Source of the DNA: Firm-08 sp045541535
GTDB lineage: Bacteria > Bacillota > Clostridia > Oscillospirales > QAKW01
DNA: 9,711 nt
Direction: 5' to 3'
Assembly (NCBI GenBank): GCA_045541535.1
Contig: JAZQJG010000051.1
Location: forward strand, 1-9,711
Positions 1 to 6,257 of the stretch are shown one piece after another. The notes under the pieces are model-generated. The model did no database searches. It was not told where the DNA came from and saw only the letters and a program-made list of their open reading frames with translations. The first letter of the stretch is position 1. Each line of letters starts with the position of its first letter. Made by a program: the position numbers and the translations under genes.

Positions 1-32
1 AACCTTGCAGGATACTCCGAGTATAAGCAAAA

Positions 33-53
33 GGTCAAATACCGTATTTTACC
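33..53. repeat. 21-bp quasi-palindrome near left edge
   Basis: Two 10-nt arms (33-42 and 44-53) around a single central C are inverted copies with one mismatch. It lies downstream of the minus-strand operon terminator and upstream of whatever lies to the left. It could be an operator or a weak hairpin; no partner gene is visible, so the role is open. Confidence 0.3.
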
Positions 54-67
54 CTTTATTTGGTAAT

Positions 68-101
68 AAAACGGTCCGTTGTATTCACAACGGACCGTTT
101 T
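68..101 (-). terminator. Rho-independent terminator of the SPFH operon, probably bidirectional
   Basis: A perfect 15-bp stem (68-82 pairing with 87-101) closes a 4-nt loop (ATTC). The arms begin AAAACGG and end CCGTTTT, so a U-run is available whichever strand is transcribed. It begins 21 bp beyond the stop codon of the last gene of the minus-strand operon, the expected place for its terminator. Confidence 0.85.
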
Positions 102-121
102 TATACTCCTGCAGACGGGAG

Positions 122-1036
122 TTATTTCTTTTGGTTTTTCAGCAACTGCTCCAGCTGAGCGTTTTGCCGCTTGGTTTCAGCCAATTGGTCTTTGGCCAAT
201 TGGGAGCGGGCGGCGGATTCCTGCTCCATACGTTGGTTGTGGAGGCGTTCCTCTGCTGCCTGTCTGGCCATTATTTCCGTTTGATGCTCCAGCTCTCTGC
301 GCTGTTGTTCACGGAACCGCCGTTCTCTTTCTTCGGCGATGGCAAGATTCAGGGCTTCCTTAAAGGTGTCGGCCCGCCCGTTTCGCAGGCAATCGGCGAT
401 CTCGCCGGCAATATCGTGATGCTCCGAGGCCAGCAAGGTGACCTGCTCTAGCTCTTGATTTACCTCTTCGTATTGTTGTTCCAAACGCTGTTGGCCGGCT
501 GCTGATTCTGCCGCAAGCTCTTCTTGCTTGTGACGCAACAACTGCGTGTCGGCGTAATAGTCGTCCAACAACGCCGCAAAGGCCAGCTTTTCACCCTCGT
601 AGGCGCCGGACAGAGCGGCCAAAAAGTCCTCTCTCTTTTTCACGGCGTTTTTGTGAGCGTTTAAATCAGCGGAATACTTGGAGTGGATGATCAGATAGGC
701 AATGCCTACCACCGGCAACAGGGCGCCGATCTGGGGCACTTCACCGCCCAGAGAGCCCAACAGGGTGATGACGGCTACCGCCGCCAATGCAATGCCCACC
801 ACCTTGCGGATCAGTTTGAATTTGGACTGTACCTCGGCAGGGGGCTCGGGGGTAATCAGACGGAAGGTTTCGGGCGGGACGGGCAGGTTGGGGGCGTATT
901 GATACCGCAGTTCGGCAAGCCCTCTTTCAAGCTCGGGCTCCACGTTACGCAGGCCGTTGTACAGCGACAAGCTCCGCTGACACAGTGCATTGATCCGATC
1001 CAGCTCCTTGATTACGTCATTTACGTTATCTTTCAC
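122..1036 (-). CDS. Two-helix membrane protein with long C-terminal coiled coil, unknown function
   Basis: This 304-aa protein is the last gene of the SPFH operon, starting 13 bp after the previous stop. Residues 1-45 are helical and charged, and 46-68 form a Pro-rich linker. Two hydrophobic stretches (about 77-95 and 103-119, separated by a short Gly/Pro turn) look like a membrane hairpin that would leave both ends in the cytoplasm. From about 160 to the end the sequence is rich in Glu, Gln, Arg and Lys with heptad-like spacing, a long coiled coil interrupted near 205-225. I recognise no catalytic motif. Inference: a membrane-tethered scaffold or oligomerising partner of the SPFH protein. 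The coiled coil invites comparison with PspA, the helical partner of the related B. subtilis module, but PspA has no transmembrane hairpin and I see no direct homology. Confidence 0.85.
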   Translation of the reverse strand: MKDNVNDVIKELDRINALCQRSLSLYNGLRNVEPELERGLAELRYQYAPNLPVPPETFRLITPEPPAEVQSKFKLIRKVVGIALAAVAVITLLGSLGGEVPQIGALLPVVGIAYLIIHSKYSADLNAHKNAVKKREDFLAALSGAYEGEKLAFAALLDDYYADTQLLRHKQEELAAESAAGQQRLEQQYEEVNQELEQVTLLASEHHDIAGEIADCLRNGRADTFKEALNLAIAEERERRFREQQRRELEHQTEIMARQAAEERLHNQRMEQESAARSQLAKDQLAETKRQNAQLEQLLKNQKK

Positions 1037-1049
1037 GTTGCGTCCCCCC

Positions 1050-1580
1050 TTACTTCAAAATCTGCAAAAATTCTTCGCCGCCGATGATCCATACGATCTG
1101 GGCCAAGGTCTGCCGCAGTTCCTTTTTACCGGTATAATCCGTGGTAAACAGGGTGTGCAGATCCACGTCCTTTTCCAGGGCGATCACTTCGTAATCGCTG
1201 TCGGAAAAACCGTGCTTTTTCGTAGAATACAGCTCGGCCTCGCAGTCAAAGGAATCCACGGCCCCCGTCATAATGAGCAACAGCTCATAGCACAAATGTT
1301 TGCCGCCGACGGTTCGGGTCAGGGTCTTGATATAGGCGGCAAAGGGATTGGTCTTGGGGGAGAGCAGGCTCTCGCGGTCCTCGGTCTCCGACATGGAATC
1401 GGCCATAATGAAGGCCATTTTGTACAGATCCTCGTTTCCTACGGTTTCCTTTTGCCCCCGCAGGGCCAGAAGATATTCATAAAAAAAGTCGGTAAGCTCT
1501 GCCGTGGCGGTCAGCCCGTGCAGGGTCTCCTTTCCCGCCGGCGAATTGTACCAATCCTCTGAAAAAGAATATTTGGCCAT
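1050..1580 (-). CDS. Soluble hypothetical protein of the SPFH operon
   Basis: This 176-aa acidic protein has no signal peptide and no membrane segment. It reads as mixed alpha helix, with a helical stretch at residues 25-42, another around 50-63, and a hydrophobic C-terminal segment (about 158-175). There are only two cysteines (97 and 113) and no zinc-ribbon pair, and I do not recognise a family. It sits 20 bp after the two-helix zinc-binding protein gene and 13 bp before the coiled-coil gene, so it is almost certainly co-transcribed. Because every other operon member is membrane-associated or predicted membrane-recruited, a cytoplasmic adaptor role is plausible, but that is inference from context only. 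Confidence 0.8.
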   Translation of the reverse strand: MAKYSFSEDWYNSPAGKETLHGLTATAELTDFFYEYLLALRGQKETVGNEDLYKMAFIMADSMSETEDRESLLSPKTNPFAAYIKTLTRTVGGKHLCYELLLIMTGAVDSFDCEAELYSTKKHGFSDSDYEVIALEKDVDLHTLFTTDYTGKKELRQTLAQIVWIIGGEEFLQILK

Positions 1581-1600
1581 TTTTTCTGCTCCTTGTGAAC

Positions 1601-2323
1601 TTATTCCTTGGTGGCGGTAACGGTGGTGCTACCCATCTTGGAGGCGGTGCCGTCGTCACAGAAGTATTCCTTGACTGCCTGATCAACGGTTACGTTTTTC
1701 TTGATTTTGTAATCGGAGGGAGCGTTGGCAAAGCGGGTCTGATAGTGGGCCATCATGGTCTTTTCCATATCCTGCAACAGGAGATCGGCGTTCAAAGCGG
1801 ATACGCCGATTTTCTTTTTGCCTTCTACTTTGATGGGGTTAAAAATATGATTGAAGGTCTTTTCGGTGCCGCATTCCTGACATTTGCAGGTGATGGTCAT
1901 ACCGACCTGCTCAAAGCCGCTGACGTAGATATCCATACCGGCTTTGGAATTCTGGGTCTTGTGCTGGGTGATGTTGAACTTTTGCAGATTGATCTTGTAG
2001 CTTACGTTGTTGTCGTACTTGATGATGTTCTTGCAGTTGGAGCATTCCAGATTTCCCAGCTTCTTTTTAAGCTGAAAGGCACGGAAGGCGCACCAGCCGA
2101 AGAAAAATACGCAAGCCATACAGAGATAACCGATGATATCAAAGACTATCTTGACGGGCTCGATGAGGTTGCCCAGCAGGATGAATACGACCACACCGCC
2201 GAAGCTGATGGCGAGATAGGGGATCAGCTCTTTGATACGGGCGCTTGCTTCCGAGGGCGTTTTGATGGGATCCAGCAGAAAGTGCTTGATAAAGTTTCCT
2301 GCTTGCTTTTTCTTGTCAGACAT
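1601..2323 (-). CDS. Two-helix membrane protein with a putative zinc-binding cytoplasmic domain
   Basis: This 240-aa protein has a short charged N-terminus, then two hydrophobic helices at about 34-52 and 57-80. A cytoplasmic-looking region follows with Cys94-x-x-Cys97 and Cys146-x-Cys148-x-x-Cys151, spaced like the two knuckles of a zinc ribbon separated by about 50 residues of probable beta structure. The C-terminal 70 residues are helical then Thr/Ser-rich. I cannot name the family. The start ATG at 2323 is preceded on its strand by the A/G-rich run AACAAAGGAG. It follows the zinc-ribbon TPR-like gene after a 65-bp gap, the largest in the operon, and precedes the soluble hypothetical protein. 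Recurrence of zinc ribbons in three of the six operon products suggests a shared assembly or sensing principle (inference). Confidence 0.82.
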   Translation of the reverse strand: MSDKKKQAGNFIKHFLLDPIKTPSEASARIKELIPYLAISFGGVVVFILLGNLIEPVKIVFDIIGYLCMACVFFFGWCAFRAFQLKKKLGNLECSNCKNIIKYDNNVSYKINLQKFNITQHKTQNSKAGMDIYVSGFEQVGMTITCKCQECGTEKTFNHIFNPIKVEGKKKIGVSALNADLLLQDMEKTMMAHYQTRFANAPSDYKIKKNVTVDQAVKEYFCDDGTASKMGSTTVTATKE

Positions 2324-2359
2324 TGTTTTGTTCTCCTTTGTTTTGTTTATTTATCTTAA

Positions 2360-2379
2360 GTGAGAGGTCTGTCTCTCAC
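2360..2379 (-). promoter_or_regulatory. Small intergenic hairpin inside the operon
   Basis: A perfect 7-bp stem (GTGAGAG at 2360-2366 with CTCTCAC at 2373-2379) closes a 6-nt loop in the only sizeable gap of the operon. No U-run follows on the minus strand, so it is not a convincing terminator. It may be an mRNA-processing or stability element that tunes the downstream genes. Confidence 0.4.
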
Positions 2380-2388
2380 CGCTGACCG

Positions 2389-3315
2389 TCAGTAATTTTT
2401 CACCGTTCCGTCGGTGAAGACCAATTTGGTAATTTTGATCTTGATTTTCAGATCCTCAAAATCAGTTTGCAGTAATGCGGAATTGTCGGTGGTAAGGGTC
2501 CATTGGAAGGTGGCGCTTTTGCCCGCCCGCACCACGGCGGCGTTGAATTTGTAGATATCCAATCGGGTGTCCACCAACACCTCGCCGCCTTTGGTTTCAA
2601 AGATCACGTTGCCCTCGATTTGGCTTACGTCCAGCAGACCTTTGTTTTTCACCTTGAGGTCATAGGTGAAAACGTAGTCGCCGTATTTTTGGGTGATATG
2701 ATTTTCGGCGGCGGGGGAGATCTTAATTTTGATGTTTTGAGGGGAATAGAGCAGTAGGGATACCAACACGATCAATCCTGCCACCAGTCCCAGCACGGCC
2801 AATCGTCGCCGCTTTTTTGCCCGCCCACGCCGCTCTTCGGCGGCTTGCCGTCTGGCGTGATTGCCTCGGGCACGGGTCAGTTTTTCCTCACATTCGGTTC
2901 GCTTGCTTTCGCAATCCTTATAGTCACCCAAACGCTCCAAAATGGAGGCGGCCCGTTCCAGTTGCTCCGGCTCCTCACTTTGCAGATAGGCCAAAGCGCT
3001 CTGATAGCGGGATTCTTTTTGCAACATTTGGGCCCGTCCGTGACATTCTTCGGCCAGCGCCCCGGCGTTTAACACGTCGGGAATCTCTTCAAAGAGGCGG
3101 GCGGCGGCCGTATATCCGCCCTCGGAGGTGGCGGCGTTCATCATCTCCAGCGCCCTTTTGTAGGTTTTGAAATGGGACGAGTCTCCCTCGTAAAATCCTT
3201 CGTCCACGGGGGCCGATAGGTTGGCGGCAGAACCGCAGGAATCACAGATCAGTTGCCCCGTGGCTTGGTCAAAGGTGACGTTGCCGCCACAATTTTTGCA
3301 TTGCAGAGAAGGCAT
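2389..3315 (-). CDS. Zinc-ribbon, helical-repeat, single-pass membrane protein (YdjG-like architecture)
   Basis: This 308-aa protein opens with a TFIIB-type zinc ribbon (Cys6-x-x-Cys9 and Cys24-x-x-Cys27). Residues 50-150 are helical and repeat-like, including the LGDYKDC motif (129-135) that recurs in helical repeats of clostridial zinc-ribbon membrane proteins. A strongly basic stretch (about 153-171) precedes one transmembrane helix (172-190). The C-terminal 115 residues alternate hydrophobic and polar residues (beta-sandwich-like) and would lie outside the cell by the positive-inside rule. The protein thus links a cytoplasmic metal-binding/repeat region to an outer beta domain, a layout suited to sensing or anchoring at the membrane. 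In B. subtilis, the zinc-ribbon membrane protein YdjG is encoded beside the SPFH protein YdjI; I infer a similar partnership here without claiming orthology. Confidence 0.85.
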   Translation of the reverse strand: MPSLQCKNCGGNVTFDQATGQLICDSCGSAANLSAPVDEGFYEGDSSHFKTYKRALEMMNAATSEGGYTAAARLFEEIPDVLNAGALAEECHGRAQMLQKESRYQSALAYLQSEEPEQLERAASILERLGDYKDCESKRTECEEKLTRARGNHARRQAAEERRGRAKKRRRLAVLGLVAGLIVLVSLLLYSPQNIKIKISPAAENHITQKYGDYVFTYDLKVKNKGLLDVSQIEGNVIFETKGGEVLVDTRLDIYKFNAAVVRAGKSATFQWTLTTDNSALLQTDFEDLKIKIKITKLVFTDGTVKNY

Positions 3316-3331
3316 AAAGGCAAAATCCCCT

Positions 3332-4015
3332 TTATTGTTTTAATAGTTTGCATTTGTCGTTGCGGTCTTTGATCAACAGCAACAGCTCCCGAGCCAGATT
3401 TTCTGCCCGTTCTTCTCCGGCCAGAGCCGCTCCTTCAAATTCTTTAAATTTCAGGTTGATCTGGGTTTCATAGGGGGCCAGAGCGTCACTGCTGACGGGA
3501 TCGCTGTACCGCAACGCCTCGTATACCTTTTGGGCTGACAGGCGTTGGGCCGGATCGGAAATCCGTTCCGTCAGCGCTTTGGCGTCGGAGGTCAGCAGTC
3601 TGATAAATACGGTGTTTTCTTGCACCTGCCTGTCCCGTGTTTCCACCGCCTTTGCCGCCTCTCCGGTGCCGATCAGGGCCACGGCGGTTACGGCAAGGAC
3701 GGCGGCGCACAGAATGACGCCGATCCAATAGGGAATGGCGGATACGGCCATGGTCAAGCCGCCCAACAGGAGCATGGCTCCCAATCCCAGCAAGCTGACG
3801 GTGGTCAGGGGCAGGGAATAAAACAGCTTTTGGGCGTTTTGCGCCTGAAAGGTCAGGCGGGCGCAATATAATTGCCCGCAAAAGGCGGCGGAAATAAAGA
3901 GCCAGCCGATCCAAAAATTGGTCCCAAATTCGTTGGGGGCGATAAAAGCGATGAGTTGAAACAGGGCAAAGCAGATGCCCCAGCAAAGGACGTAGGATGA
4001 AAAGGTCTTTTTCAC
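3332..4015 (-). CDS. Four-helix membrane protein with cytoplasmic helical tail
   Basis: This 227-aa protein carries four hydrophobic helices (about 7-26, 33-53, 70-92 and 96-117). A cytoplasmic C-terminal half (118-227) follows that is helical and charged, with RYSDPVSSDAL at 169-179 in the middle and a basic end (KDRNDKCKLLKQ). The ATG lies only 3 bp beyond the stop of the SPFH gene, which implies translational coupling and a close stoichiometric link. I do not know a named family. The tight coupling makes it the most likely direct membrane partner of the SPFH/zinc-ribbon protein, which has no clear transmembrane helix of its own apart from a Gly-rich hydrophobic linker. This is inference from operon structure. 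Confidence 0.85.
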   Translation of the reverse strand: MKKTFSSYVLCWGICFALFQLIAFIAPNEFGTNFWIGWLFISAAFCGQLYCARLTFQAQNAQKLFYSLPLTTVSLLGLGAMLLLGGLTMAVSAIPYWIGVILCAAVLAVTAVALIGTGEAAKAVETRDRQVQENTVFIRLLTSDAKALTERISDPAQRLSAQKVYEALRYSDPVSSDALAPYETQINLKFKEFEGAALAGEERAENLARELLLLIKDRNDKCKLLKQ

Positions 4016-4018
4016 GGT

Positions 4019-5185
4019 TTATCCCTCCCGTTTGGCGCCGCATTTGGGGCAGAATTTGCCCGGGCGCTCAAAGACGTGGCCGCAGGCGGCGCAACTGTTT
4101 TGGGCGATGGAGGCGCCGCAGTTGTCACAAAACCGCGCGCCCGTGGAAAGAGGTGTGCCGCATTGCTCGCAAAAGGCGGCGGGGGTGGGACTCTCGGCCG
4201 TTACCGTGCCCATGGCGTCCTGCATCACACCGCCTACCATACCGCCTACGGCGCCGCCCACACCGGCCATGGTGCCCAGCCCGACGCCCATATTGGTAAA
4301 TTCGCCCACGGCTTCGTTTTGGGCGACCTGCTCGGCCACGTCAAAGCCACGCTCCTGCCCGTAGGTATAGCCCTCGGTGCGGCGCTTTTCTGCCAGAGCC
4401 TTGGACTCAATCAGGGTACGCTTGGCCTCGGTTTCCGCCTCAATGATATCCACCTGCTGGCGTAGCTTTGCCTCGGCAATGTCGGCGTATTGACGGAAAT
4501 GCAGTTCCTTGAATTTTTCATATTGGCGCTCGCCCTCGGGACGGATGACGGTGGAAACGAAAAAACGCTCCAGCGCCACGCCGTACTCGGCAAAATCACT
4601 CACCAGCAATCCCTTGATGATCTCGGAAAAGCGCTCCAGATGTTGCTCAATTTCAAAGATGTTCAGTTTTTCTTCCCGCATCACACGGGCAATGTAGGTT
4701 TTGATCCGTGTTAAGAGGATCCCTCTGAAATAGCTCAGCAGGCGGCCCTGCCCCAGCTTTTCCTCGGTGCCCACCAATTTTAGCAGCAGCTTTCGGCTGT
4801 CCTCGGCCCGCAGGCTCATCTCGCCCGAAGCGCCGATGGAAATGGGAAAACCGTAGGTGGGCTCAATGTACTGCACTCTGGAATCGGTGCCCCATTTGAT
4901 GGCCATCTGCTCGGTTTTGTTGATAAAATAAACCTCGCAGTGGAAGGGGGACTGATCTCCCGTGGTGCGATTGAGGGCCTTGCCCACCAGAGGAATGTTC
5001 TGGGTCTCCAGGGTATAGCGACCGGCGCCGAACAAGTCCAGCGCCTGACCGTTCATAAAGAAGACGGCCTCCTGACTTTCGTGAACGATCAACTGGGTCA
5101 GGCTGTTAAAGTCCTCGCAAGGGTGCTTCCAGATAAAGGTGGTGTTGTCACCCTCGTATTTGATTACGTCAGCAATTTTAGGCAT
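4019..5185 (-). CDS. SPFH-domain protein with C-terminal double zinc ribbon (YdjI / virion-core-like family)
   Basis: This 388-aa protein is the first gene of the minus-strand operon. Its N-terminal two thirds match my knowledge of the bacterial SPFH proteins annotated as virion core protein-like or YdjI: the start MPKIADVIKYEGDN, a block with HESQEAVFFMNGQ around residues 34-46, and a long helical region (about 225-275) rich in Glu, Lys and Arg. Residues 296-323 form a Gly/Met-rich hydrophobic linker. The tail holds four CxxC knuckles (339/342, 353/356, 365/368, 379/382), a double zinc ribbon. In B. subtilis YdjI is needed to bring PspA to the membrane under envelope stress, so a scaffold role in membrane stress is likely here too. 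The ATG at 5185 has a GGAGG seven bases upstream. Expression should be set by the promoter and operators at 5218-5315. Confidence 0.92.
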   Translation of the reverse strand: MPKIADVIKYEGDNTTFIWKHPCEDFNSLTQLIVHESQEAVFFMNGQALDLFGAGRYTLETQNIPLVGKALNRTTGDQSPFHCEVYFINKTEQMAIKWGTDSRVQYIEPTYGFPISIGASGEMSLRAEDSRKLLLKLVGTEEKLGQGRLLSYFRGILLTRIKTYIARVMREEKLNIFEIEQHLERFSEIIKGLLVSDFAEYGVALERFFVSTVIRPEGERQYEKFKELHFRQYADIAEAKLRQQVDIIEAETEAKRTLIESKALAEKRRTEGYTYGQERGFDVAEQVAQNEAVGEFTNMGVGLGTMAGVGGAVGGMVGGVMQDAMGTVTAESPTPAAFCEQCGTPLSTGARFCDNCGASIAQNSCAACGHVFERPGKFCPKCGAKREG

Positions 5186-5217
5186 CCTGATTCCTCCGGA
5201 GCTTCCTTGAAAAAAGT

Positions 5218-5233
5218 TAGTTATATATCACTA
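5218..5233. promoter_or_regulatory. Operator site 1
   Basis: TAGTTATATATCACTA is one copy of a 16-bp pseudopalindrome (consensus TAGTGATATATCACTA). It lies immediately downstream of the -10 box of the SPFH operon promoter, over the expected transcription start, a classic repressor position. Together with site 2 it forms a 21-bp inverted repeat with one mismatch (5216-5236 against 5268-5288). Confidence 0.7.
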
Positions 5234-5262
5234 ATTATACAACCGCTATCCCGATAAGTCAA
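5234..5262 (-). promoter_or_regulatory. Sigma-A promoter of the SPFH operon
   Basis: On the minus strand, TTGACT (5262-5257) and TATAAT (5239-5234) are separated by exactly 17 nt, nearly ideal for the housekeeping sigma factor. Transcription should start near 5227, about 40 nt ahead of the SPFH start codon. Operator-like sites flank the promoter on both sides. Confidence 0.85.
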
Positions 5263-5270
5263 TAAAAAAT

Positions 5271-5286
5271 TAGTGATAAATAACTA
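5271..5286. promoter_or_regulatory. Operator site 2
   Basis: TAGTGATAAATAACTA is the second copy of the 16-bp pseudopalindrome, just upstream of the -35 box of the operon promoter. Its centre is 53 bp (about five helical turns) from site 1, so dimers on the two sites would face the same side of the DNA. Confidence 0.65.
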
Positions 5287-5295
5287 ACATTTTGA

Positions 5296-5324
5296 TTTGT
5301 AGTGATATATCATCTTTTTATAGA
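5296..5324 (+). promoter_or_regulatory. Candidate promoter of the Cro/CI-type regulator
   Basis: TTTGTA (5296-5301) and TATAGA (5319-5324) are spaced by 17 nt ahead of the regulator gene. The match is moderate. Operator site 3 falls in the spacer, which would allow autoregulation. Confidence 0.45.
5300..5315. promoter_or_regulatory. Operator site 3
   Basis: TAGTGATATATCATCT matches the operator consensus in its first 13 bases and decays at the end. It sits between the candidate -35 and -10 of the regulator's own promoter, 29 bp centre to centre from site 2. It is probably the weakest of the three sites. Confidence 0.55.
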
Positions 5325-5350
5325 AATACTATGGTTGAAAGGTGATGAAA

Positions 5351-5593
5351 ATGGGTATTTGTCAGTTTACGGTGGAGCGGATCTACGAGCTGTGTCGCCA
5401 GCGGAAGATCACGCCCAATGCTCTCAGCTATATGTGCGGTATTTCTCAGTCCACTATCAAAAGCATTTTGAACGGGGAGAGCAAAAACCCCGGCATCGTG
5501 ACCTTAAAGAAGATCTGCGACGGGCTGGATATTTCCATTATGGAATTTTTCGATACGCCGGAATATGCAAAGTTGGAGCAGGAGCTTAAGTGA
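5351..5593 (+). CDS. Small Cro/CI-type (XRE) helix-turn-helix regulator
   Basis: This is an 80-aa protein consisting of little more than a lambda-repressor-type DNA-binding fold. The helix-turn-helix is ITPNALSYMCGISQSTIKSIL, read here as helix 2 (NALSYMCG), the turn, and recognition helix 3 (SQSTIKSIL). It is followed by the typical GESKNPGIVTLKKICDGLDI and EFF segments of this family. I choose ATG 5351 because AAAGGTG (5338-5344) sits six bases ahead; the GTG at 5342 and ATG at 5345 overlap that ribosome binding site. It is divergent from the SPFH operon, and the three 16-bp sites between them make it the probable repressor of both promoters. It has no ligand-binding domain, so any signal must act through a partner protein or through protein level. 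Its stop overlaps by 8 bp the end of the convergent 84-aa gene. Confidence 0.9.
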   Translation: MGICQFTVERIYELCRQRKITPNALSYMCGISQSTIKSILNGESKNPGIVTLKKICDGLDISIMEFFDTPEYAKLEQELK

Positions 5594-5599
5594 GCTCCT
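5580..5599. terminator. Short hairpin over the convergent stop codons
   Basis: A 7-bp stem (5580-5586 with 5593-5599) encloses TAAGTG and overlaps both stop codons of the converging genes. The U-run is weak on either strand, so termination would be inefficient. Confidence 0.35.
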
Positions 5600-5840
5600 T
5601 GGAAAGCCCCGCCCCCAGCTTACAGGCGTAAAAGAAGGCGTCCTTTACCTCCAGAAAATGGATCTGGGAGGTCAGCTCCAACAATTCCTCAAAGCATTTG
5701 GTCTGCGTTTCATCCAACTGATCGCGCAGTTGCTTTTCCTGCCCCAGGGCCGCTTTGGCCAGAGTGGCGTATTCGGGTAAGGCGGCCACGTTGGTTTCGG
5801 AAAGATAGTCGCCAAAGAGCTTTTGGGTGATTTTTTCCAT
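5586..5840 (-). CDS. Small helical protein of unknown function (84 aa)
   Basis: The product is all-helical in appearance and charged, without a membrane segment or signal peptide. The pattern of an N-terminal ..KLFGDYLSE.. and a C-terminal helix with VKDAFFYACKLGAGLSKEL resembles small clostridial proteins of the DUF6809 type (...F.YGFRLG...); this is a weak resemblance from memory. The start is ATG 5840, preceded by an AAAAAAGGAGGG ribosome binding site. The reading frame stays open upstream to 5993, but that extension runs through the 80-bp repeat and is not supported as coding. It converges on the XRE regulator gene. I see no convincing promoter just upstream, so it may depend on read-through from across the repeat. 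Confidence 0.7.
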   Translation of the reverse strand: MEKITQKLFGDYLSETNVAALPEYATLAKAALGQEKQLRDQLDETQTKCFEELLELTSQIHFLEVKDAFFYACKLGAGLSKELT

Positions 5841-5906
5841 AGGGGATCCCTCCTTTTTTATTAAAGATAACCTACTTTTTACCAAAAGTCTTATGCTGTC
5901 AGCATA

Positions 5907-5986
5907 ACGCCTGCCGACGACGATAATCCAAAAAGCACCGAAATTATGCACTTTCAGGCGTGTTCGGATGCTCCTCCACTGCTTAA
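5907..5986 (-). repeat. 80-bp inverted repeat, left arm
   Basis: The reverse complement of 5907-5986 matches 9562-9641 at 79 of 80 positions; the single difference is position 5978 against 9570. The arms lie 3.6 kb apart and enclose the whole restriction-modification operon. Identity stops abruptly on both sides. The left arm lacks the promoter found beside the right arm and lacks the downstream sequence that pairs with its start in the right copy. Confidence 0.95.
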
Positions 5987-5994
5987 GCATCAAA

Positions 5995-6012
5995 GGGCTA
6001 CAAAAAAGATAT
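5995..6012. repeat. 18-bp inverted repeat, left copy (partner 9433-9450)
   Basis: GGGCTACAAAAAAGATAT here is the exact reverse complement of 9433-9450. The core TACAAAAAAGATAT occurs again at 6088-6101. This nests a second inverted repeat inside the 80-bp one. Confidence 0.85.
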
Positions 6013-6016
6013 AGCC

Positions 6017-6056
6017 ACAGAAAAACTCTGATTTTATCAGGGTTTTTTCTGTTTTT
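6017..6056 (+). terminator. Terminator-like hairpin
   Basis: ACAGAAAAA-CTCTGA pairs with TCAGGG-TTTTTTCTGT around a 5-nt loop, with one bulge and one G-U pair, followed by TTTTT. No plus-strand gene ends just before it, so it may be a leftover of a lost gene or may insulate the cassette. Confidence 0.55.
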
Positions 6057-6087
6057 ATGGGTGAAATTTTACTTTTCGGTTTGCATG

Positions 6088-6104
6088 TACAAAAAAGATA
6101 TTTT
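6088..6104. repeat. 17-bp inverted repeat, second left copy (partner 9430-9446)
   Basis: TACAAAAAAGATATTTT is the exact reverse complement of 9430-9446. Beyond both copies, after 16 to 23 bp, lies a GAGAGTTC(G/A)A motif read in the same relative orientation (minus strand at 6118-6127, plus strand at 9400-9409). Confidence 0.75.
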
Positions 6105-6144
6105 TCTCAACACAGACTCGAACTCTCACAAAGTCGTCATATTT

Positions 6145-6180
6145 AAGGAGCATAGAACTACCTATGCTCCTTTTTCTTTT
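6145..6180 (+). terminator. Strong Rho-independent terminator upstream of the restriction operon
   Basis: AAGGAGCATAG (6145-6155) pairs perfectly with CTATGCTCCTT (6162-6172) around a 6-nt loop, followed by TTTTTCTTTT. It would stop plus-strand transcription coming from the left, so the restriction operon relies on its own promoter. Confidence 0.85.
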
Positions 6181-6189
6181 TGAAAATTA

Positions 6190-6218
6190 TTGACTTTCCT
6201 TCTAATATTTGATATCAT
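6190..6218 (+). promoter_or_regulatory. Promoter of the RHH-restriction operon
   Basis: TTGACT (6190-6195) and TATCAT (6213-6218) are separated by 17 nt. The -10 box lies within the first TGATATCA operator box, so a bound regulator would block RNA polymerase. Confidence 0.7.
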
Positions 6219-6241
6219 TATATCAAGATATTATGATATCA
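6210..6241. promoter_or_regulatory. 32-bp near-palindromic operator, probably for the RHH protein
   Basis: Two identical TGATATCA boxes (6210-6217 and 6234-6241) flank a central ATATCAAGATAT (6220-6231). The whole 32-bp tract reads as its own reverse complement with two mismatched pairs. It covers the -10 box and the expected transcription start, and is followed directly by the ribosome binding site. Arrays of short palindromic boxes are typical of autoregulating ribbon-helix-helix proteins. Confidence 0.7.
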
Positions 6242-6257
6242 AAATGGAGGTGGGATT

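Larger units (their letters stand above)
5841..6257. other. Gene-poor junction between the membrane-stress region and the restriction cassette
   Basis: These 417 bp hold no gene I can support. They contain the left arm of the 80-bp inverted repeat, a short hairpin abutting it (5891-5907, TTATGCT and AGCATAA arms), two copies of TACAAAAAAGATAT, two terminator-like hairpins, and the promoter and operator of the restriction operon. The terminators on the plus strand have no obvious upstream gene, suggesting that something was lost or rearranged here. Confidence 0.7.

Noticed and set aside
1595..2359. A 254-aa open frame on the plus strand, and other long plus-strand frames over 5-1562 and 2503-4465
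   Set aside because: They lie antisense to well-supported minus-strand genes with ribosome binding sites, membrane helices and zinc-ribbon motifs; their own translations show no recognisable domains.
5841..5993. N-terminal extension of the 84-aa minus-strand gene to 135 aa
   Set aside because: The extension is translated repeat sequence, lacks a ribosome binding site, and an excellent AAAAAAGGAGGG precedes ATG 5840.
6117..6129. tRNA gene fragment suggested by the GTTCGA motif (and GTTCAA at 9404-9409)
   Set aside because: No paired T-stem, acceptor stem, anticodon arm or CCA end can be built around either copy; kept only as a motif worth checking.
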